Assembly (NCBI RefSeq): GCF_030766725.1
Contig: NZ_JARQWR010000013.1
Location: forward strand, 1 to 64,000
DNA: 64,000 nucleotides
Reading direction: 5' to 3'
Source of the DNA: Flavobacterium aerium
GTDB lineage: Bacteria > Bacteroidota > Bacteroidia > Flavobacteriales > Flavobacteriaceae
A model generated the notes under the pieces. It made no database searches. It was not told the origin of the DNA and worked only from the letters and a program-made list of their open reading frames with translations. Shown piece after piece: positions 25,110 through 34,765 of this stretch. The first letter of the stretch is position 1, and every line of letters starts with the position of its first letter. The translations under genes were made by a program, and so were the position numbers.

Positions 25110-27137
25110 TTATCCTTTTTTAAGAACAATTCTTTCAGTTTGTTTTTCAATAATTTTTTGATAATAATCTTTCAATGCAATATAATCGTCTGCTCTAATA
25201 ACTACATCATTGGTATCATGATTGACTACTAAATTAATCTGATTATTTGCATTACTGATATTAAATTTAAATGTTGCCATTTTATCGCCCAATTGTATTG
25301 ATATAGGTGCAGGAATTGACTCCACAACATATCCTTCTGGTATCTGAACACCAATCGTATATCTATTTTGAGTTGGATAAACGAAATCTACTGGGTATTC
25401 TCTCTTATCTTGTTTAAATGGATTTGAACTAGTCATTGTAAACAATAATGGTGAGAAATAGATTTTATCTCCAATCAGTTCACAAAATTTATTGTCCTTA
25501 AAAAGATAGCTTTCTCCAATTGGTTTACTCAAATCTAATTCATTATCTACTGCATAGTTATCGATTTCAATTCCATTGTTATCCTTTTCTAATTTTTCTA
25601 AATAGTTATCTTTATTTACTCCAACATATCTAGCTCTGAATAAAAAAGCATTGTAATCTGTATGGAACGTTCTTACTTGTCCACTAATCTCTCCTTTATC
25701 TGAAATCGTATAATTCATGGTTGTCATTTCCTTTGAATTATTTTTAGGCATTAAATCAACTTCAATAGATGCACCATCTGTTTTTATTAATCTTCCACTC
25801 CAGTTAAGATCTCTAATTGGCAAAATGTTTGGCGCCCCATATTTATTAGTTGCATCTAATAGCATATAAGTGTTATTAATCTCAACTCCTGCTATTACAT
25901 AGTTATAGGCTGTTCTACTTGGAAACAAAGCAATTCCATTATCTCTTGTACTCAAAATTACTGGATTAGCCACAAGACCGGCATAACGTAACATTGCAGT
26001 AAGCATTAAATTAATCTCTGCACTATTTCCAACCTTATTTGTGTAGGCTTTTTTAACGCCATCATTACACGCATATCCGCTAAAATCATTCCAGTTCATT
26101 CTCTTTTTGACATAATCATAAATTGCAGTAATTTTTTCTTCTTTGGTACTCAAACTGGCAATCAATGCATCTATATCTTTTTCAAAATAACCTGTTTTCT
26201 TTAATTCTGAACCAAAATCATCATTGTCATAAATAGTTTTTGCTACTTCTTCCCAAGTTGTAGAATATTTCTTAAAACTAGCATTTGGGAATCGTGTTAA
26301 GGATAATTCATGTTGAATACTTGCTGTATAATTAGCTATATTGTTCACATATGATTCTTCTTTTAGCGCAGGAACATCTTTTAACACATAGGTTGTATTC
26401 ACTTCATTAAACTCTAGCGTTCGTGTTACTGCTTCGGTCAGTGGCCCTCCATAACCAACACCTTTATCTTCTAAAGCTTCTCTGCTCGTGAAACTTTGTT
26501 TTTTCGTTTTATTTTCTGTCTTAATTACTGGAGTAATAAAACCTTTGGTACGGATATTATATACATAATACTCAGGTACTACTGTTTTATATTCTGAATA
26601 ATCTACTGGAATATTATACTGAAACTTCCATTCTGGGAAAGAAGAAAAATAAGGGGATCGTATTGAATATTGATATTCAATTATAGATCCTTCTTTCACA
26701 TTAGGCATTGTTATTTTTTTCTGAGACCAGTATTTATTAATCGAGTTATTAAATTCTCCATCACTTTTTAATTTCGTTTTTTCTATTTTTCCATTCACTA
26801 GATTGTAAGTATACGCCTTAGAATAATCTACAGTTTCTTTTGGATTATTATAGACATAATACTTAATTGCATCATTCGCCCATTCATATCCTTCTTTTTT
26901 ATAGATCTTGATTTTCATCTGCACATCCGTCACCATAACAAAACCATTTTGTGGACTATATTCAAAATAAGTATTTCCTTTATTATATAGTATTGCAGCT
27001 GGCGCATCTTTTTCTCTAGGGTGTTCTTTTTCTAAAAGCTCTTCAGCCGTCACTTTTCCAAGTTCCTGTTTTTGGGCTAATAGATTATTGAATATAAAGC
27101 AACAAGTAATTATAAATATCAACGTAATTTTCTTCAT
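25110..27137 (-). CDS. DUF3857/transglutaminase-like protein with degenerate active site
   Basis: The 675-residue protein has a signal peptide (cut after LLAQ, about residue 22), an N-terminal DUF3857 region, a transglutaminase-like domain at about 330-435, and a C-terminal beta-rich region. Where active family members have GDC or GNC, this has GNSAEIN (Ser372). The catalytic His position in YNYVIAGV is Tyr413, while Asp428 in MLLDATNKYG is kept. It is therefore probably a non-enzymatic, perhaps structural or ligand-binding, relative. It lies 9 bp after an apparently active paralogue, an arrangement that suggests a two-protein partnership in the envelope. Confidence 0.82.
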   Translation of the reverse strand: MKKITLIFIITCCFIFNNLLAQKQELGKVTAEELLEKEHPREKDAPAAILYNKGNTYFEYSPQNGFVMVTDVQMKIKIYKKEGYEWANDAIKYYVYNNPKETVDYSKAYTYNLVNGKIEKTKLKSDGEFNNSINKYWSQKKITMPNVKEGSIIEYQYSIRSPYFSSFPEWKFQYNIPVDYSEYKTVVPEYYVYNIRTKGFITPVIKTENKTKKQSFTSREALEDKGVGYGGPLTEAVTRTLEFNEVNTTYVLKDVPALKEESYVNNIANYTASIQHELSLTRFPNASFKKYSTTWEEVAKTIYDNDDFGSELKKTGYFEKDIDALIASLSTKEEKITAIYDYVKKRMNWNDFSGYACNDGVKKAYTNKVGNSAEINLMLTAMLRYAGLVANPVILSTRDNGIALFPSRTAYNYVIAGVEINNTYMLLDATNKYGAPNILPIRDLNWSGRLIKTDGASIEVDLMPKNNSKEMTTMNYTISDKGEISGQVRTFHTDYNAFLFRARYVGVNKDNYLEKLEKDNNGIEIDNYAVDNELDLSKPIGESYLFKDNKFCELIGDKIYFSPLLFTMTSSNPFKQDKREYPVDFVYPTQNRYTIGVQIPEGYVVESIPAPISIQLGDKMATFKFNISNANNQINLVVNHDTNDVVIRADDYIALKDYYQKIIEKQTERIVLKKG

Positions 27138-27146
27138 GCGTAATTA

Positions 27147-29054
27147 TTAAATTTTGGTTAGTATAATTTTTGAGTTGTCGTAACGTGCTATTTGTTCTCT
27201 AAATAGTCTGTAATCATTATATTCACTACTTGCATAATAGCCTTCTTTCAGCAATAGTTCTCTTTTATATGTTATTTCTCCATCCGCATTTTTTATAAAT
27301 TCTAATTTATAATCCCCATATTTGGTTGCTACTGTAACATTATCTGGCAACATCTCTAATTTAAAATCTTTGGGTAAACTTATTGTTACCTCATCAACAT
27401 CATAAAAACCTCTTTGTATTTCAAAAGGGTTATATCTTTTACGATAACGTTGTGGAACTCCTAAATTAAAATTAAATGCATTGACAATAAAAATCAATTT
27501 ATCTCCAGTTTTCTCGGCATAACTTACTGCTGACAATTTAATTTTTTCATTAAAATGAACCTCCTCTTTATTGTTTACTAATTTTAGATCATCAATTTTA
27601 AGGTTGTTGATATTATTAAAATATTTTTTATAATATTTAATTCTATCTTCATTGGACATTCTTTCTTTTAGATATCGGTCATCATATTGAGATCCATTTG
27701 TTTCAATAGAGACTTGCCCATTAATATCTCCCTTTTCATTAATGGAATACGTTGCTTTCGTTACCTGTTTATTGGTTTTTTCGATTAATGGTTTTGTTGT
27801 AACTACTTCACTATTATTTGGTTTTATAACCAACACATCTCTATTGTCGGTAAATGTTCCTTGAAATCCAAAAGGAATAACTTGACTAGTACATTCCAAC
27901 CATATGATATCATTTTCAATCGGTAATGCTAAAATTGCATGATTACCTTGCAATGACACAAAATCTGACTGAATATTCCTTTTATTCTGTTCGCCTGCAA
28001 ATACAAGAGTATAGTAAGAAGGAACTCCGACTACATTTAATAAAGCACGAGTATAGTTTGTTAATGCTTTACAATCGCCATATCCTAAACGGTCTACATC
28101 TTTTGCTAGCATTGGCTTCCACCCTCCAATACCTAATTGAATACTAACATATCTTGTTTTTTCCTGTACATATTGATATATTATCTTCGCAATAGCTTTA
28201 GGGTCTTTTTCCGTGCCAACAAGGTTTTTAATTTTACTCTGTGTATCAGCACTCAATTCATCTGTCCCTACTATTAGATTCTTATAATACCATTCTCCAA
28301 ATTCATTCCAATTATTTGCTTCTCCATTTACACCTTCTAGATGAAATTTACTCACAGCAATCATTAAACGTGGTGCTATTTTTGAAAAATCAGGACTCCA
28401 ATCTTCCATTTTTACCGCAGGAATATTTTCAATCTCGTAACTTAATTTCCCTATATTTTCTTCTTTTTTAACTTCATATCCTACCAGATTAATTTCTTTT
28501 TTTCGAAAACCTAAATCTGATGTATAACTGACATTAAATATGGATTTTTGCACACTTACTAAATACCCACTTAATGGGTACCAATTGGGTAAAAAAGCGG
28601 TATTTGGCGTTTCAATTTCACTTTCGTATTCAATTGTAAAGGGATAACCAATTGGGGTATAATCTAAGTAAATAGACCTATCATCCGAAACACTGGCACC
28701 TCCACCAGCAAGGCTCACGTCTTTAAAATCTTTCTTTTTAATCTTTTTTATTTCAGTCCCTTGAGCATTATAAATGGTTGCTTCAATCTTCTTAATTCTA
28801 TAGTTCGGACCATATCGTTCATAAGCACCAATACTACTTATCCCTTTTTCATTTAGAACTGTAATTATTCTACTATTCTTAATGTTAAGATTTCTTTGAG
28901 AGGAAATAATGACATCAGTCTGATCCAATCGAACGACTGCGTTAGCATTTTCTTTAAGTTCTTGAGAAATTAAAAGGGAAGATAATTCTTGTTTTTGCGC
29001 ATTTGTAATTGCAAATGAAAAAAGAAAAAGAAATGAAAAAATTCTTAAAGACAT
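27147..29054 (-). CDS. DUF3857/transglutaminase-like protein with intact catalytic triad
   Basis: The 635-residue protein has a signal peptide (cut near NAQ, residue 20), DUF3857 at about 50-220, and a transglutaminase-like domain at about 280-400. Cys328 in YGDCKALTNY and His372 in GNHAILAL are present, with Glu387 in WLECTS at the third position. A C-terminal beta domain follows. It may cleave or cross-link envelope peptides, but no substrate is known. It has its own promoter box 16 bp upstream and starts a unit running through the degenerate paralogue, the MazG-like gene and aroA. Confidence 0.84.
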   Translation of the reverse strand: MSLRIFSFLFLFSFAITNAQKQELSSLLISQELKENANAVVRLDQTDVIISSQRNLNIKNSRIITVLNEKGISSIGAYERYGPNYRIKKIEATIYNAQGTEIKKIKKKDFKDVSLAGGGASVSDDRSIYLDYTPIGYPFTIEYESEIETPNTAFLPNWYPLSGYLVSVQKSIFNVSYTSDLGFRKKEINLVGYEVKKEENIGKLSYEIENIPAVKMEDWSPDFSKIAPRLMIAVSKFHLEGVNGEANNWNEFGEWYYKNLIVGTDELSADTQSKIKNLVGTEKDPKAIAKIIYQYVQEKTRYVSIQLGIGGWKPMLAKDVDRLGYGDCKALTNYTRALLNVVGVPSYYTLVFAGEQNKRNIQSDFVSLQGNHAILALPIENDIIWLECTSQVIPFGFQGTFTDNRDVLVIKPNNSEVVTTKPLIEKTNKQVTKATYSINEKGDINGQVSIETNGSQYDDRYLKERMSNEDRIKYYKKYFNNINNLKIDDLKLVNNKEEVHFNEKIKLSAVSYAEKTGDKLIFIVNAFNFNLGVPQRYRKRYNPFEIQRGFYDVDEVTISLPKDFKLEMLPDNVTVATKYGDYKLEFIKNADGEITYKRELLLKEGYYASSEYNDYRLFREQIARYDNSKIILTKI

Positions 29055-29069
29055 GTTAAATTATTTCTT

Positions 29070-29077
29070 CAAAAGTA
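29070..29077 (-). promoter_or_regulatory. Promoter -7 box for the DUF3857 pair
   Basis: The minus strand reads TACTTTTG, an exact TAnnTTTG match, between dtd and the DUF3857 gene. It suggests that the downstream genes through aroA form their own transcript with a leader of only about 10 nt. Confidence 0.5.
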
Positions 29078-29102
29078 GAGCATTTTCTTAAACTAACAAC
29101 TA

Positions 29103-29555
29103 TTATTCTTTGTTTTTGGTGTCGATAATTATAGTAACTGGCCCATCATTTAGGAGTCTCACTTTCATATCTGCGCCGAATTCACCAGTCTGAACGGGTT
29201 TACCCAATTCATTTTCAAAGGCTTTTATAAAGTCTTGGTATAAAGGAATAGCAACATCAGGTTTTGCTGCTTTTATATAGGAAGGACGGTTGCCTTTTTT
29301 AGTACTTGCATGAAGTGTAAACTGGCTTACAATAATGACGTCTCCTTGTACATCTTGTACGGATAAATTCATTACTTGTTGGTCGTCTCCAAAAACTCGC
29401 AGCTTCACAATTTTTGAAACTAACCAATCAATATCTTCTTTAGAATCGGCATCTTCAATTCCAAGTAAAATTAGTAATCCACTTTTAATCTCACTCGTAA
29501 CTATACCTTCTATCGTAACTGATGCTTCACTTACTCTTTGAATAACTGATTTCAT
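29103..29555 (-). CDS. dtd: D-aminoacyl-tRNA deacylase
   Basis: The 150-residue enzyme removes D-amino acids (and glycine from mischarged tRNA-Ala) from tRNA. The opening MKSVIQRVSEASVTIEG is typical. VSQFTLHASTKKGNRPSY (about 96-113) carries the SQFTL motif, and the late LNDGPVTIIID region supplies the conserved GP motif; both build the active site. Length matches the family exactly. It follows rsgA by 27 bp and is probably co-transcribed with it. Confidence 0.93.
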   Translation of the reverse strand: MKSVIQRVSEASVTIEGIVTSEIKSGLLILLGIEDADSKEDIDWLVSKIVKLRVFGDDQQVMNLSVQDVQGDVIIVSQFTLHASTKKGNRPSYIKAAKPDVAIPLYQDFIKAFENELGKPVQTGEFGADMKVRLLNDGPVTIIIDTKNKE

Positions 29556-29582
29556 TCCAATAATTATATGTAGTTGTTATTT

Positions 29583-30548
29583 TTAATCTTCTTTCGCGCG
29601 TTCTTCTCCATAAATATCGGTGCGATAATGTTCATCATCGCCTTCTAAAATTTGGATATAACTTCTATAACGTGACCATGCAATTTCATCTTTTTCTAAT
29701 GCATCTTTCACCGCACAATGTGGTTCTTCTTTATGCAGGCAGTTATTGAATTTGCATTTATCTTGTAGCTTGAAAAATTCTGGGAAATAGCCACTGATTT
29801 CATGCTTTTCCATATCGACTATCCCGAATCCCTTGATTCCAGGTGTATCAATAATTCGAGCATCAAATGACAAATCATACATTTCGGCAAATGTAGTGGT
29901 ATGTTGTCCTTGTTTATGTTGTTCTGAAATAATTGCTGTTTTCAAATGTAAGGTTGGTTCCATTGCATTGACTAAAGTAGATTTCCCTACTCCTGAATGT
30001 CCCGAAAACATACTTACTTTCCCAATCATCATTTCTTTTAGCTTCTCTATTCCAGTTCCTTCTGTAGAGGATACACGTAAACATTTATATCCAATTTGAG
30101 AATAGGTATATTGTAGGTATAATTGTTCATCACTTGTTGCCTCATCGTAAGTATCAATTTTATTAAAAATCAATACTGCTTCAATTCCATAAGCTTCCGC
30201 AGTAACTAAAAAACGGTCAATAAAACTGGTCATTGTTGGCGGATTATTAATCGTCACCAATAAAAAAACCTGATCAATATTGGAAGCTATAATATGGAGT
30301 TGCTTTGATAAGTTTACTGATTTTCTTACGATATAATTCTTTCTATCATGAATCTTATTAATGACTCCTGTAGTAGTATCCGAAGTTTCTTCTAAATCGT
30401 AATCAACTATATCTCCAACAGCAATTGGATTGGTACTTTTAATCCCTTTCATACGAAATTTCCCTTTCATACGACATTCCATAAAATCTCCTTGTTCTGA
30501 TTTTACGGTGTACCAACTGCCTGTTGATTTATATACTGTTCCTGTCAT
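29583..30548 (-). CDS. rsgA: Ribosome small-subunit-dependent GTPase A
   Basis: RsgA is a circularly permuted GTPase that assists late 30S maturation. The protein (321 residues from this start) has an N-terminal OB fold, the G4 motif FNKID, the P-loop SGHSGVGKST, the G3 DTPGIKGFG, and a zinc-binding tail with CKFNNCLHKEEPHC. I chose MTGTVYKST at 30548 because it is the usual family start and because a consensus -7 box (30553-30560) lies between it and the alternative start at 30581. The box is so close that the message may be leaderless. Confidence 0.92.
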   Translation of the reverse strand: MTGTVYKSTGSWYTVKSEQGDFMECRMKGKFRMKGIKSTNPIAVGDIVDYDLEETSDTTTGVINKIHDRKNYIVRKSVNLSKQLHIIASNIDQVFLLVTINNPPTMTSFIDRFLVTAEAYGIEAVLIFNKIDTYDEATSDEQLYLQYTYSQIGYKCLRVSSTEGTGIEKLKEMMIGKVSMFSGHSGVGKSTLVNAMEPTLHLKTAIISEQHKQGQHTTTFAEMYDLSFDARIIDTPGIKGFGIVDMEKHEISGYFPEFFKLQDKCKFNNCLHKEEPHCAVKDALEKDEIAWSRYRSYIQILEGDDEHYRTDIYGEERAKED

Positions 30549-30552
30549 ACCG

Positions 30553-30560
30553 CAAAGATA
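30553..30560 (-). promoter_or_regulatory. Promoter -7 box abutting the rsgA start
   Basis: The minus strand reads TATCTTTG, then CGGT, then the ATG. Only four bases separate the box from the start codon, so transcription should begin at or within the start codon. Confidence 0.5.
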
Positions 30561-30593
30561 ATCAGTTTTCTTGATTTTCATGTTTTAAAATGA

Positions 30594-30619
30594 CTATGAG
30601 GTCTTTAAAAACCTCATAG
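30594..30619. repeat. Inverted repeat after the aromatic operon
   Basis: CTATGAGGT and its complement flank an 8-nt loop in the 116-bp gap between the DAHP synthase gene and the chosen rsgA start. It may act as a weak terminator or 3' stabiliser for the aromatic operon; the T-tract is poor. Confidence 0.45.
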
Positions 30620-30664
30620 CATCTTATCCTAGTGTATCATTTAAGCTTATCAAATGATTACTTT

Positions 30665-31747
30665 CTAACTATTAATAATTTTTTCCTGGTGATTAATTGA
30701 TTCCTGGTGAATTGCTTTGAACATTTTCAAGATAAACTCTTCACTCAATCCTTTTTCTTCTCCTTCAAGAACCATTTTCCCAAGGATTTCATTCCATCGT
30801 TTATTTTGTAAAACCGCTACGTTTTTCTCTTTTTTCAAGGCTCCAATTTCTTCGGCTACTTTCATACGTTTTTGAAGAATCTCTAATATTTTTGTATCCG
30901 CTTCATCAATTTTCACTCTTAATGCAGCCATTCTATGGTTGTAATCGTCTTCTGTATTTGTTTCTTTTCTGATTCTTAAGTCATTGAAGATTTGTTTCAA
31001 TACTGTAGGCGTTACTTGTTGTGCTGCATCACTCCATGCATTATCTGGATCAATGTGTGTTTCGATAATTAATCCATCATAATTTAAATCTAAAGCTTGT
31101 TGGGAAACATCCTGAATCATATCTCTCTTCCCTGTAATATGAGACGGATCACATAATAATGGTAAATCTGGGAATCGATGTTGCAATTCAATTGGTAACT
31201 GCCATTCTGGAATATTTCTGTATTTAGTTTTTTCGTAAGTTGAAAATCCTCTGTGAATAACACCTAGCTTTTTAATTCCTGCGTTATGCAAACGTTCTAC
31301 AGCTCCAATCCATAAGGCTAGATCTGGATTTACTGGATTTTTCACCAACACTATTTTATCGGTTCCTTGTAATGCATCGGCTATTTCTTGCACTGCAAAT
31401 GGGTTTACTGTTGTTCTCGCTCCAATCCACAACACATCAATATCGTGTTCTAAAGCTAACTTCACGTGATTTGCATTGGCTACTTCCGTTCCCATTAAAA
31501 GTCCTGTTTCTGCTTTTGCTTTTTGCAACCATTTCAATCCAATTGCTCCTACTCCTTCAAATCCTCCTGGCCGTGTTCTTGGTTTCCAAATTCCTGCTCT
31601 AAATACACTAACGTCTGAACCTTTTAATTCATGTGCAATTTTCAATACTTGCTCTTCTGTTTCCGCACTACATGGTCCAGCAATTACTAAGGGATGTGAT
31701 AAATTAAAATCCTCTAACCATGTTCTCATTTGTTTACTATTTTCCAT
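30665..31747 (-). CDS. Bifunctional DAHP synthase / chorismate mutase
   Basis: The 360-residue fusion joins a KDO8P-synthase-like DAHP synthase (about 1-265) to a type II chorismate mutase (about 270-360). Synthase motifs are PLVIAGPCSAE (19-29), VSVFRAGIWKPRTRPGGFEG and the late LPLLCDPSHITGKRD. The mutase part is helical, with LRVKIDEADTKILEILQKRM. It therefore catalyses both entry to the shikimate pathway and the committed step to Phe and Tyr, an arrangement known from Bacteroidota. It is the last gene of the attenuated pheA-aminotransferase-tyrA operon, 8 bp after tyrA. Fusion to the mutase domain may provide allosteric inhibition by prephenate. Confidence 0.92.
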   Translation of the reverse strand: MENSKQMRTWLEDFNLSHPLVIAGPCSAETEEQVLKIAHELKGSDVSVFRAGIWKPRTRPGGFEGVGAIGLKWLQKAKAETGLLMGTEVANANHVKLALEHDIDVLWIGARTTVNPFAVQEIADALQGTDKIVLVKNPVNPDLALWIGAVERLHNAGIKKLGVIHRGFSTYEKTKYRNIPEWQLPIELQHRFPDLPLLCDPSHITGKRDMIQDVSQQALDLNYDGLIIETHIDPDNAWSDAAQQVTPTVLKQIFNDLRIRKETNTEDDYNHRMAALRVKIDEADTKILEILQKRMKVAEEIGALKKEKNVAVLQNKRWNEILGKMVLEGEEKGLSEEFILKMFKAIHQESINHQEKIINS

Positions 31748-31755
31748 AACCCTTT

Positions 31756-32613
31756 TTATTTTTTGATGCTTATTCCGTTTAATATTTCTTTTATTCTATT
31801 GACATCTTCCATTTCCTGAAAGAGCTTTTGATAATCGTTTTTTACTAATAGTTCTTTAAAGTGATTCAAATTGTGAATGTATTCTTCTAATGTTTCCACT
31901 ACTTGATCTTTATTCTGTTGAAAAATAGGTGTCCACATCGCTGGGGAACTCTTCGCTAATCGAACTGTGCTCTCAAATCCACTACCGGCCATGTCGAAAA
32001 TATCTTTTTCATTTTTTTCTTTTTCAATAACTGTTTTCCCTAACATGAAGGAACTAATATGAGATAGATGCGATACATAGGCAATATGTTTATCATGTGA
32101 TTTTGGATCCATATATCGAATCCGCATACCCAAAGTTGTAAACAGCTCTAATGCTTTCTCCTGTAACTTAAAAGCTGTTTTTTCTACTTCACAAATAATA
32201 TTTGTCTTCCCGTTGTATAATCCTCTAAATGCAGCCGATGGCCCTGAGAATTCTGTTCCTGCAATAGGATGTGTTGCTATAAAATTTCTTCTTTTTGGAT
32301 GGTTCGCTACCGCTTCACAAATTGGATTTTTTGTTGATCCTACATCAATCACTATTGCTTGGTCTGAAACTTCATTTAAAATTTCAGGCAATAATTCAAT
32401 TGCTGTATTAACTGGTACAGATACAATAACCCAATCTGCTTTTATTAAATCTTGAAATATTGCTGTTTCATCGATAATTCCAAACTCTTTTGCTTGTCGC
32501 AAATGTTCTTCATTATGATCAATCCCAAAAACAACCGCATCTTTATGTAATGATTTAATATCTAATGCTAATGAACCTCCTATTAGTCCTACGCCTACTA
32601 TAAAAATATTCAC
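31756..32613 (-). CDS. tyrA: Prephenate dehydrogenase
   Basis: The 285-residue enzyme oxidatively decarboxylates prephenate to 4-hydroxyphenylpyruvate for tyrosine. The NAD-binding motif is IVGVGLIGGSLALDIK (4-19). The HPIAGTEFSGP stretch (about 110-120) contains the catalytic His, and SHLSHISSFML supplies a second conserved His region. There is no fused chorismate mutase or ACT domain; the mutase is provided by the next gene. It follows the aminotransferase by 56 bp. Confidence 0.92.
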   Translation of the reverse strand: MNIFIVGVGLIGGSLALDIKSLHKDAVVFGIDHNEEHLRQAKEFGIIDETAIFQDLIKADWVIVSVPVNTAIELLPEILNEVSDQAIVIDVGSTKNPICEAVANHPKRRNFIATHPIAGTEFSGPSAAFRGLYNGKTNIICEVEKTAFKLQEKALELFTTLGMRIRYMDPKSHDKHIAYVSHLSHISSFMLGKTVIEKEKNEKDIFDMAGSGFESTVRLAKSSPAMWTPIFQQNKDQVVETLEEYIHNLNHFKELLVKNDYQKLFQEMEDVNRIKEILNGISIKK

Positions 32614-32669
32614 TTTTTCTATTCGTTTGTCGTTTAAATCAAAAACTTATCTAAACGTTGTTATTTTAT

Positions 32670-33815
32670 TTAAAAGCGATCAATCGCTTCCTGAATTTTT
32701 TCTTCCTTAATACATAATGAAAATCGAATATACCCTTCTCCATTACTTCCAAATATTGTTCCTGGTGCTAGGAAAATATGCTTTTCATATAATACCTGAT
32801 CTACAAATTCTTCTGCTGAAGTTATACCTTCTGGTAATTTTGCCCAAACAAAAAGACCTACCGTGTTCTTGTCATAAGTACATTTTAATTTATCTGCTAG
32901 ATTGTAAATCAAATCTCTACGTTTAGCATATACTTTATTCAATTGTGTAAACCATTCTGGTTTGCTTTTCAATGCTGCAATGGCTCCTTTTTGAATTCCA
33001 TAGAACATTCCGCTATCCATATTACTTTTTACTTTCAAAATGGCATCTAATAATGTGCTATTTCCTAACACCATTCCTACACGCCAACCGGCCATATTGA
33101 ATGTTTTGCTTAATGAATTCAGTTCTAAAGCAACTTCATTTGCTCCTTCTACTTGTAGTAAGCTTAATGGCTCTTCGTTCAATACAAAACTATAGGGATT
33201 ATCATTAATCACTATAATCTGGTGTTTTTTTGCGAAGGCAATCAATTTTTCAAATAACTTCAAACTTCCTCGTGCTCCCGTAGGCATGTGTGGATAACAA
33301 ACCCACATTAATTTCACTTTTGATAAATCTTCTTTCTCCAAAGTTTCAAAATCGGGTTCCCAACTTTGCTCTTCTGTTAAGTCATAGTATACTGGAACTG
33401 CTCCTACCAAATTGGTTACCGACGTATAGGTTGGATAGCCTGGATTTGGAATTAAAACCTGATCTCCCTCATTTAAAAAGGCTAGCGAAATATGCATGAT
33501 TCCTTCTTTGGATCCCATTAAGGGCAATATTTCGGTGGCAGGATTGACTTCTACATTAAATTGATTTTTATAAAAATCTGCAATACTTTCTCTTAATTCT
33601 GGCAGGCCTTGATAACTTTGATATTGGTGTGCATTCTCATCATACATTGCATTTTGTATTGCCTCAATCACTGCTTTTTCTGGCTGTAAATCGGGACTTC
33701 CAATACCCATATTAATTATCGGTTTACCTTCTGAAACCAACTGACGTACTTCTCTTAATTTTTTTGAGAAGTAGTACTCTTCAACAACTTGTAATCGTTT
33801 TGCCATTGTGATCAT
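32670..33815 (-). CDS. Class I/II aminotransferase of the aromatic operon
   Basis: The 381-residue PLP aminotransferase has the fold-type I pattern: INMGIGSPDLQPE near the N-terminus, NPGYPTYTSV in the middle, the PLP lysine in SLSKTFNMAGWRVG, and RFSLCIKEEKI near the end. Placed between pheA and tyrA, it probably transaminates phenylpyruvate and 4-hydroxyphenylpyruvate. Other substrates are possible because family members are often annotated as LL-diaminopimelate or aspartate aminotransferases. The ATG overlaps the pheA stop (ATGA), which supports this start and translational coupling; a second in-frame ATG lies three codons later. Confidence 0.9.
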   Translation of the reverse strand: MITMAKRLQVVEEYYFSKKLREVRQLVSEGKPIINMGIGSPDLQPEKAVIEAIQNAMYDENAHQYQSYQGLPELRESIADFYKNQFNVEVNPATEILPLMGSKEGIMHISLAFLNEGDQVLIPNPGYPTYTSVTNLVGAVPVYYDLTEEQSWEPDFETLEKEDLSKVKLMWVCYPHMPTGARGSLKLFEKLIAFAKKHQIIVINDNPYSFVLNEEPLSLLQVEGANEVALELNSLSKTFNMAGWRVGMVLGNSTLLDAILKVKSNMDSGMFYGIQKGAIAALKSKPEWFTQLNKVYAKRRDLIYNLADKLKCTYDKNTVGLFVWAKLPEGITSAEEFVDQVLYEKHIFLAPGTIFGSNGEGYIRFSLCIKEEKIQEAIDRF

Positions 33816-34639
33816 ATTCTTGCATTTTTATATTCTCCTAAAATCTTTAAATCTTCTGCCATAATCCCTAGTAGTGATTTAGCCTTTTCATAGTCTGCAT
33901 ATTTTTCAAAGGTTACATCGATGAAAAAAGCATATTTCCAAGGGGTTTCTATTTTGGGTAACGATTGTATTTTTGTCAAATTCAACTGGCAATCGCTCAT
34001 TACATTCAATACTGTTGCTAAGCTTCCTCTTTTATGGTCTAATTCAAACTTGATGGAGGCTTTATTAATTTCTTCTTTGGGAATGACCGAATTCTGTGTC
34101 TTTACAATTACAAATCGCGTCATGTTATTTTTTATCGTTTGTATATCGGGTGCTATAATTTTCAATCCATATAGATGAGCGGCTGTTTTACTAGCAATAG
34201 CTCCAATCCCTTTCAATTGATTTGCTTGAATTCTTCTTGCTGTTTCGGCAGTATCTACATCTTCCACCATTTTGATGTGTGGGAACTGAGCAAAGAAATC
34301 GGCACATTGTAACAAAGCCATTGGATGAGAATGTACCTCTTTAATTTCATTGATTTCTTGTCCATCCAAAGCCATAAAATTTTGACTTATGTCTAAATAA
34401 TGTTCTCCAATGATGTGCAAATTGTTTCGGTCTATTAATGCATAATTGGGGATAATTGAACCCGCTATTGAGTTTTCCAATGCCATAATTCCTAAATCAG
34501 ACTCTTCTGCTAAAATATTTTTTACCAATGCGCTAAAGGACATACATTCTTCCACTAGAATATTTTTCTCAAAATATTCTATCGCTACTTGATGGTGGAA
34601 TGAACCTTTTATACCCTGTATTGCAATTTTCGTTTTCAT
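33812..34639 (-). CDS. pheA: Prephenate dehydratase
   Basis: The 275-residue enzyme converts prephenate to phenylpyruvate. The catalytic domain shows AIQGIKGSFHHQVAIEYF (7-24) and DLGIMALENSIAGSI (about 57-71). The C-terminal ACT domain, starting near SIKFELDHKRGSLATVL, would bind phenylalanine for feedback inhibition. There is no fused mutase. It is the first structural gene of the aromatic operon, preceded by a leader peptide and terminator that form an attenuator. Confidence 0.93.
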   Translation of the reverse strand: MKTKIAIQGIKGSFHHQVAIEYFEKNILVEECMSFSALVKNILAEESDLGIMALENSIAGSIIPNYALIDRNNLHIIGEHYLDISQNFMALDGQEINEIKEVHSHPMALLQCADFFAQFPHIKMVEDVDTAETARRIQANQLKGIGAIASKTAAHLYGLKIIAPDIQTIKNNMTRFVIVKTQNSVIPKEEINKASIKFELDHKRGSLATVLNVMSDCQLNLTKIQSLPKIETPWKYAFFIDVTFEKYADYEKAKSLLGIMAEDLKILGEYKNARI

Positions 34640-34704
34640 ATTTTATGCTGTTTCTTTTTAAAATTCTGATTTAATCTATTGTTTTTGTTATTTCATTTTT
34701 GAGC

Positions 34705-34733
34705 AAAAAAAAATCCCGACGCGGGTCGGGATT
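34705..34733 (-). terminator. Attenuator terminator of the aromatic operon
   Basis: The minus-strand stem AATCCCGAC with GTCGGGATT (loop of four) is followed by nine Ts. It lies between the aromatic leader peptide and pheA, which makes it a conditional terminator. Its 5' arm can instead pair with 34781-34788 inside the leader peptide coding region. Confidence 0.9.
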
Positions 34734-34765
34734 ATATATATTGGTTTAATTTATATTTTTATAGA

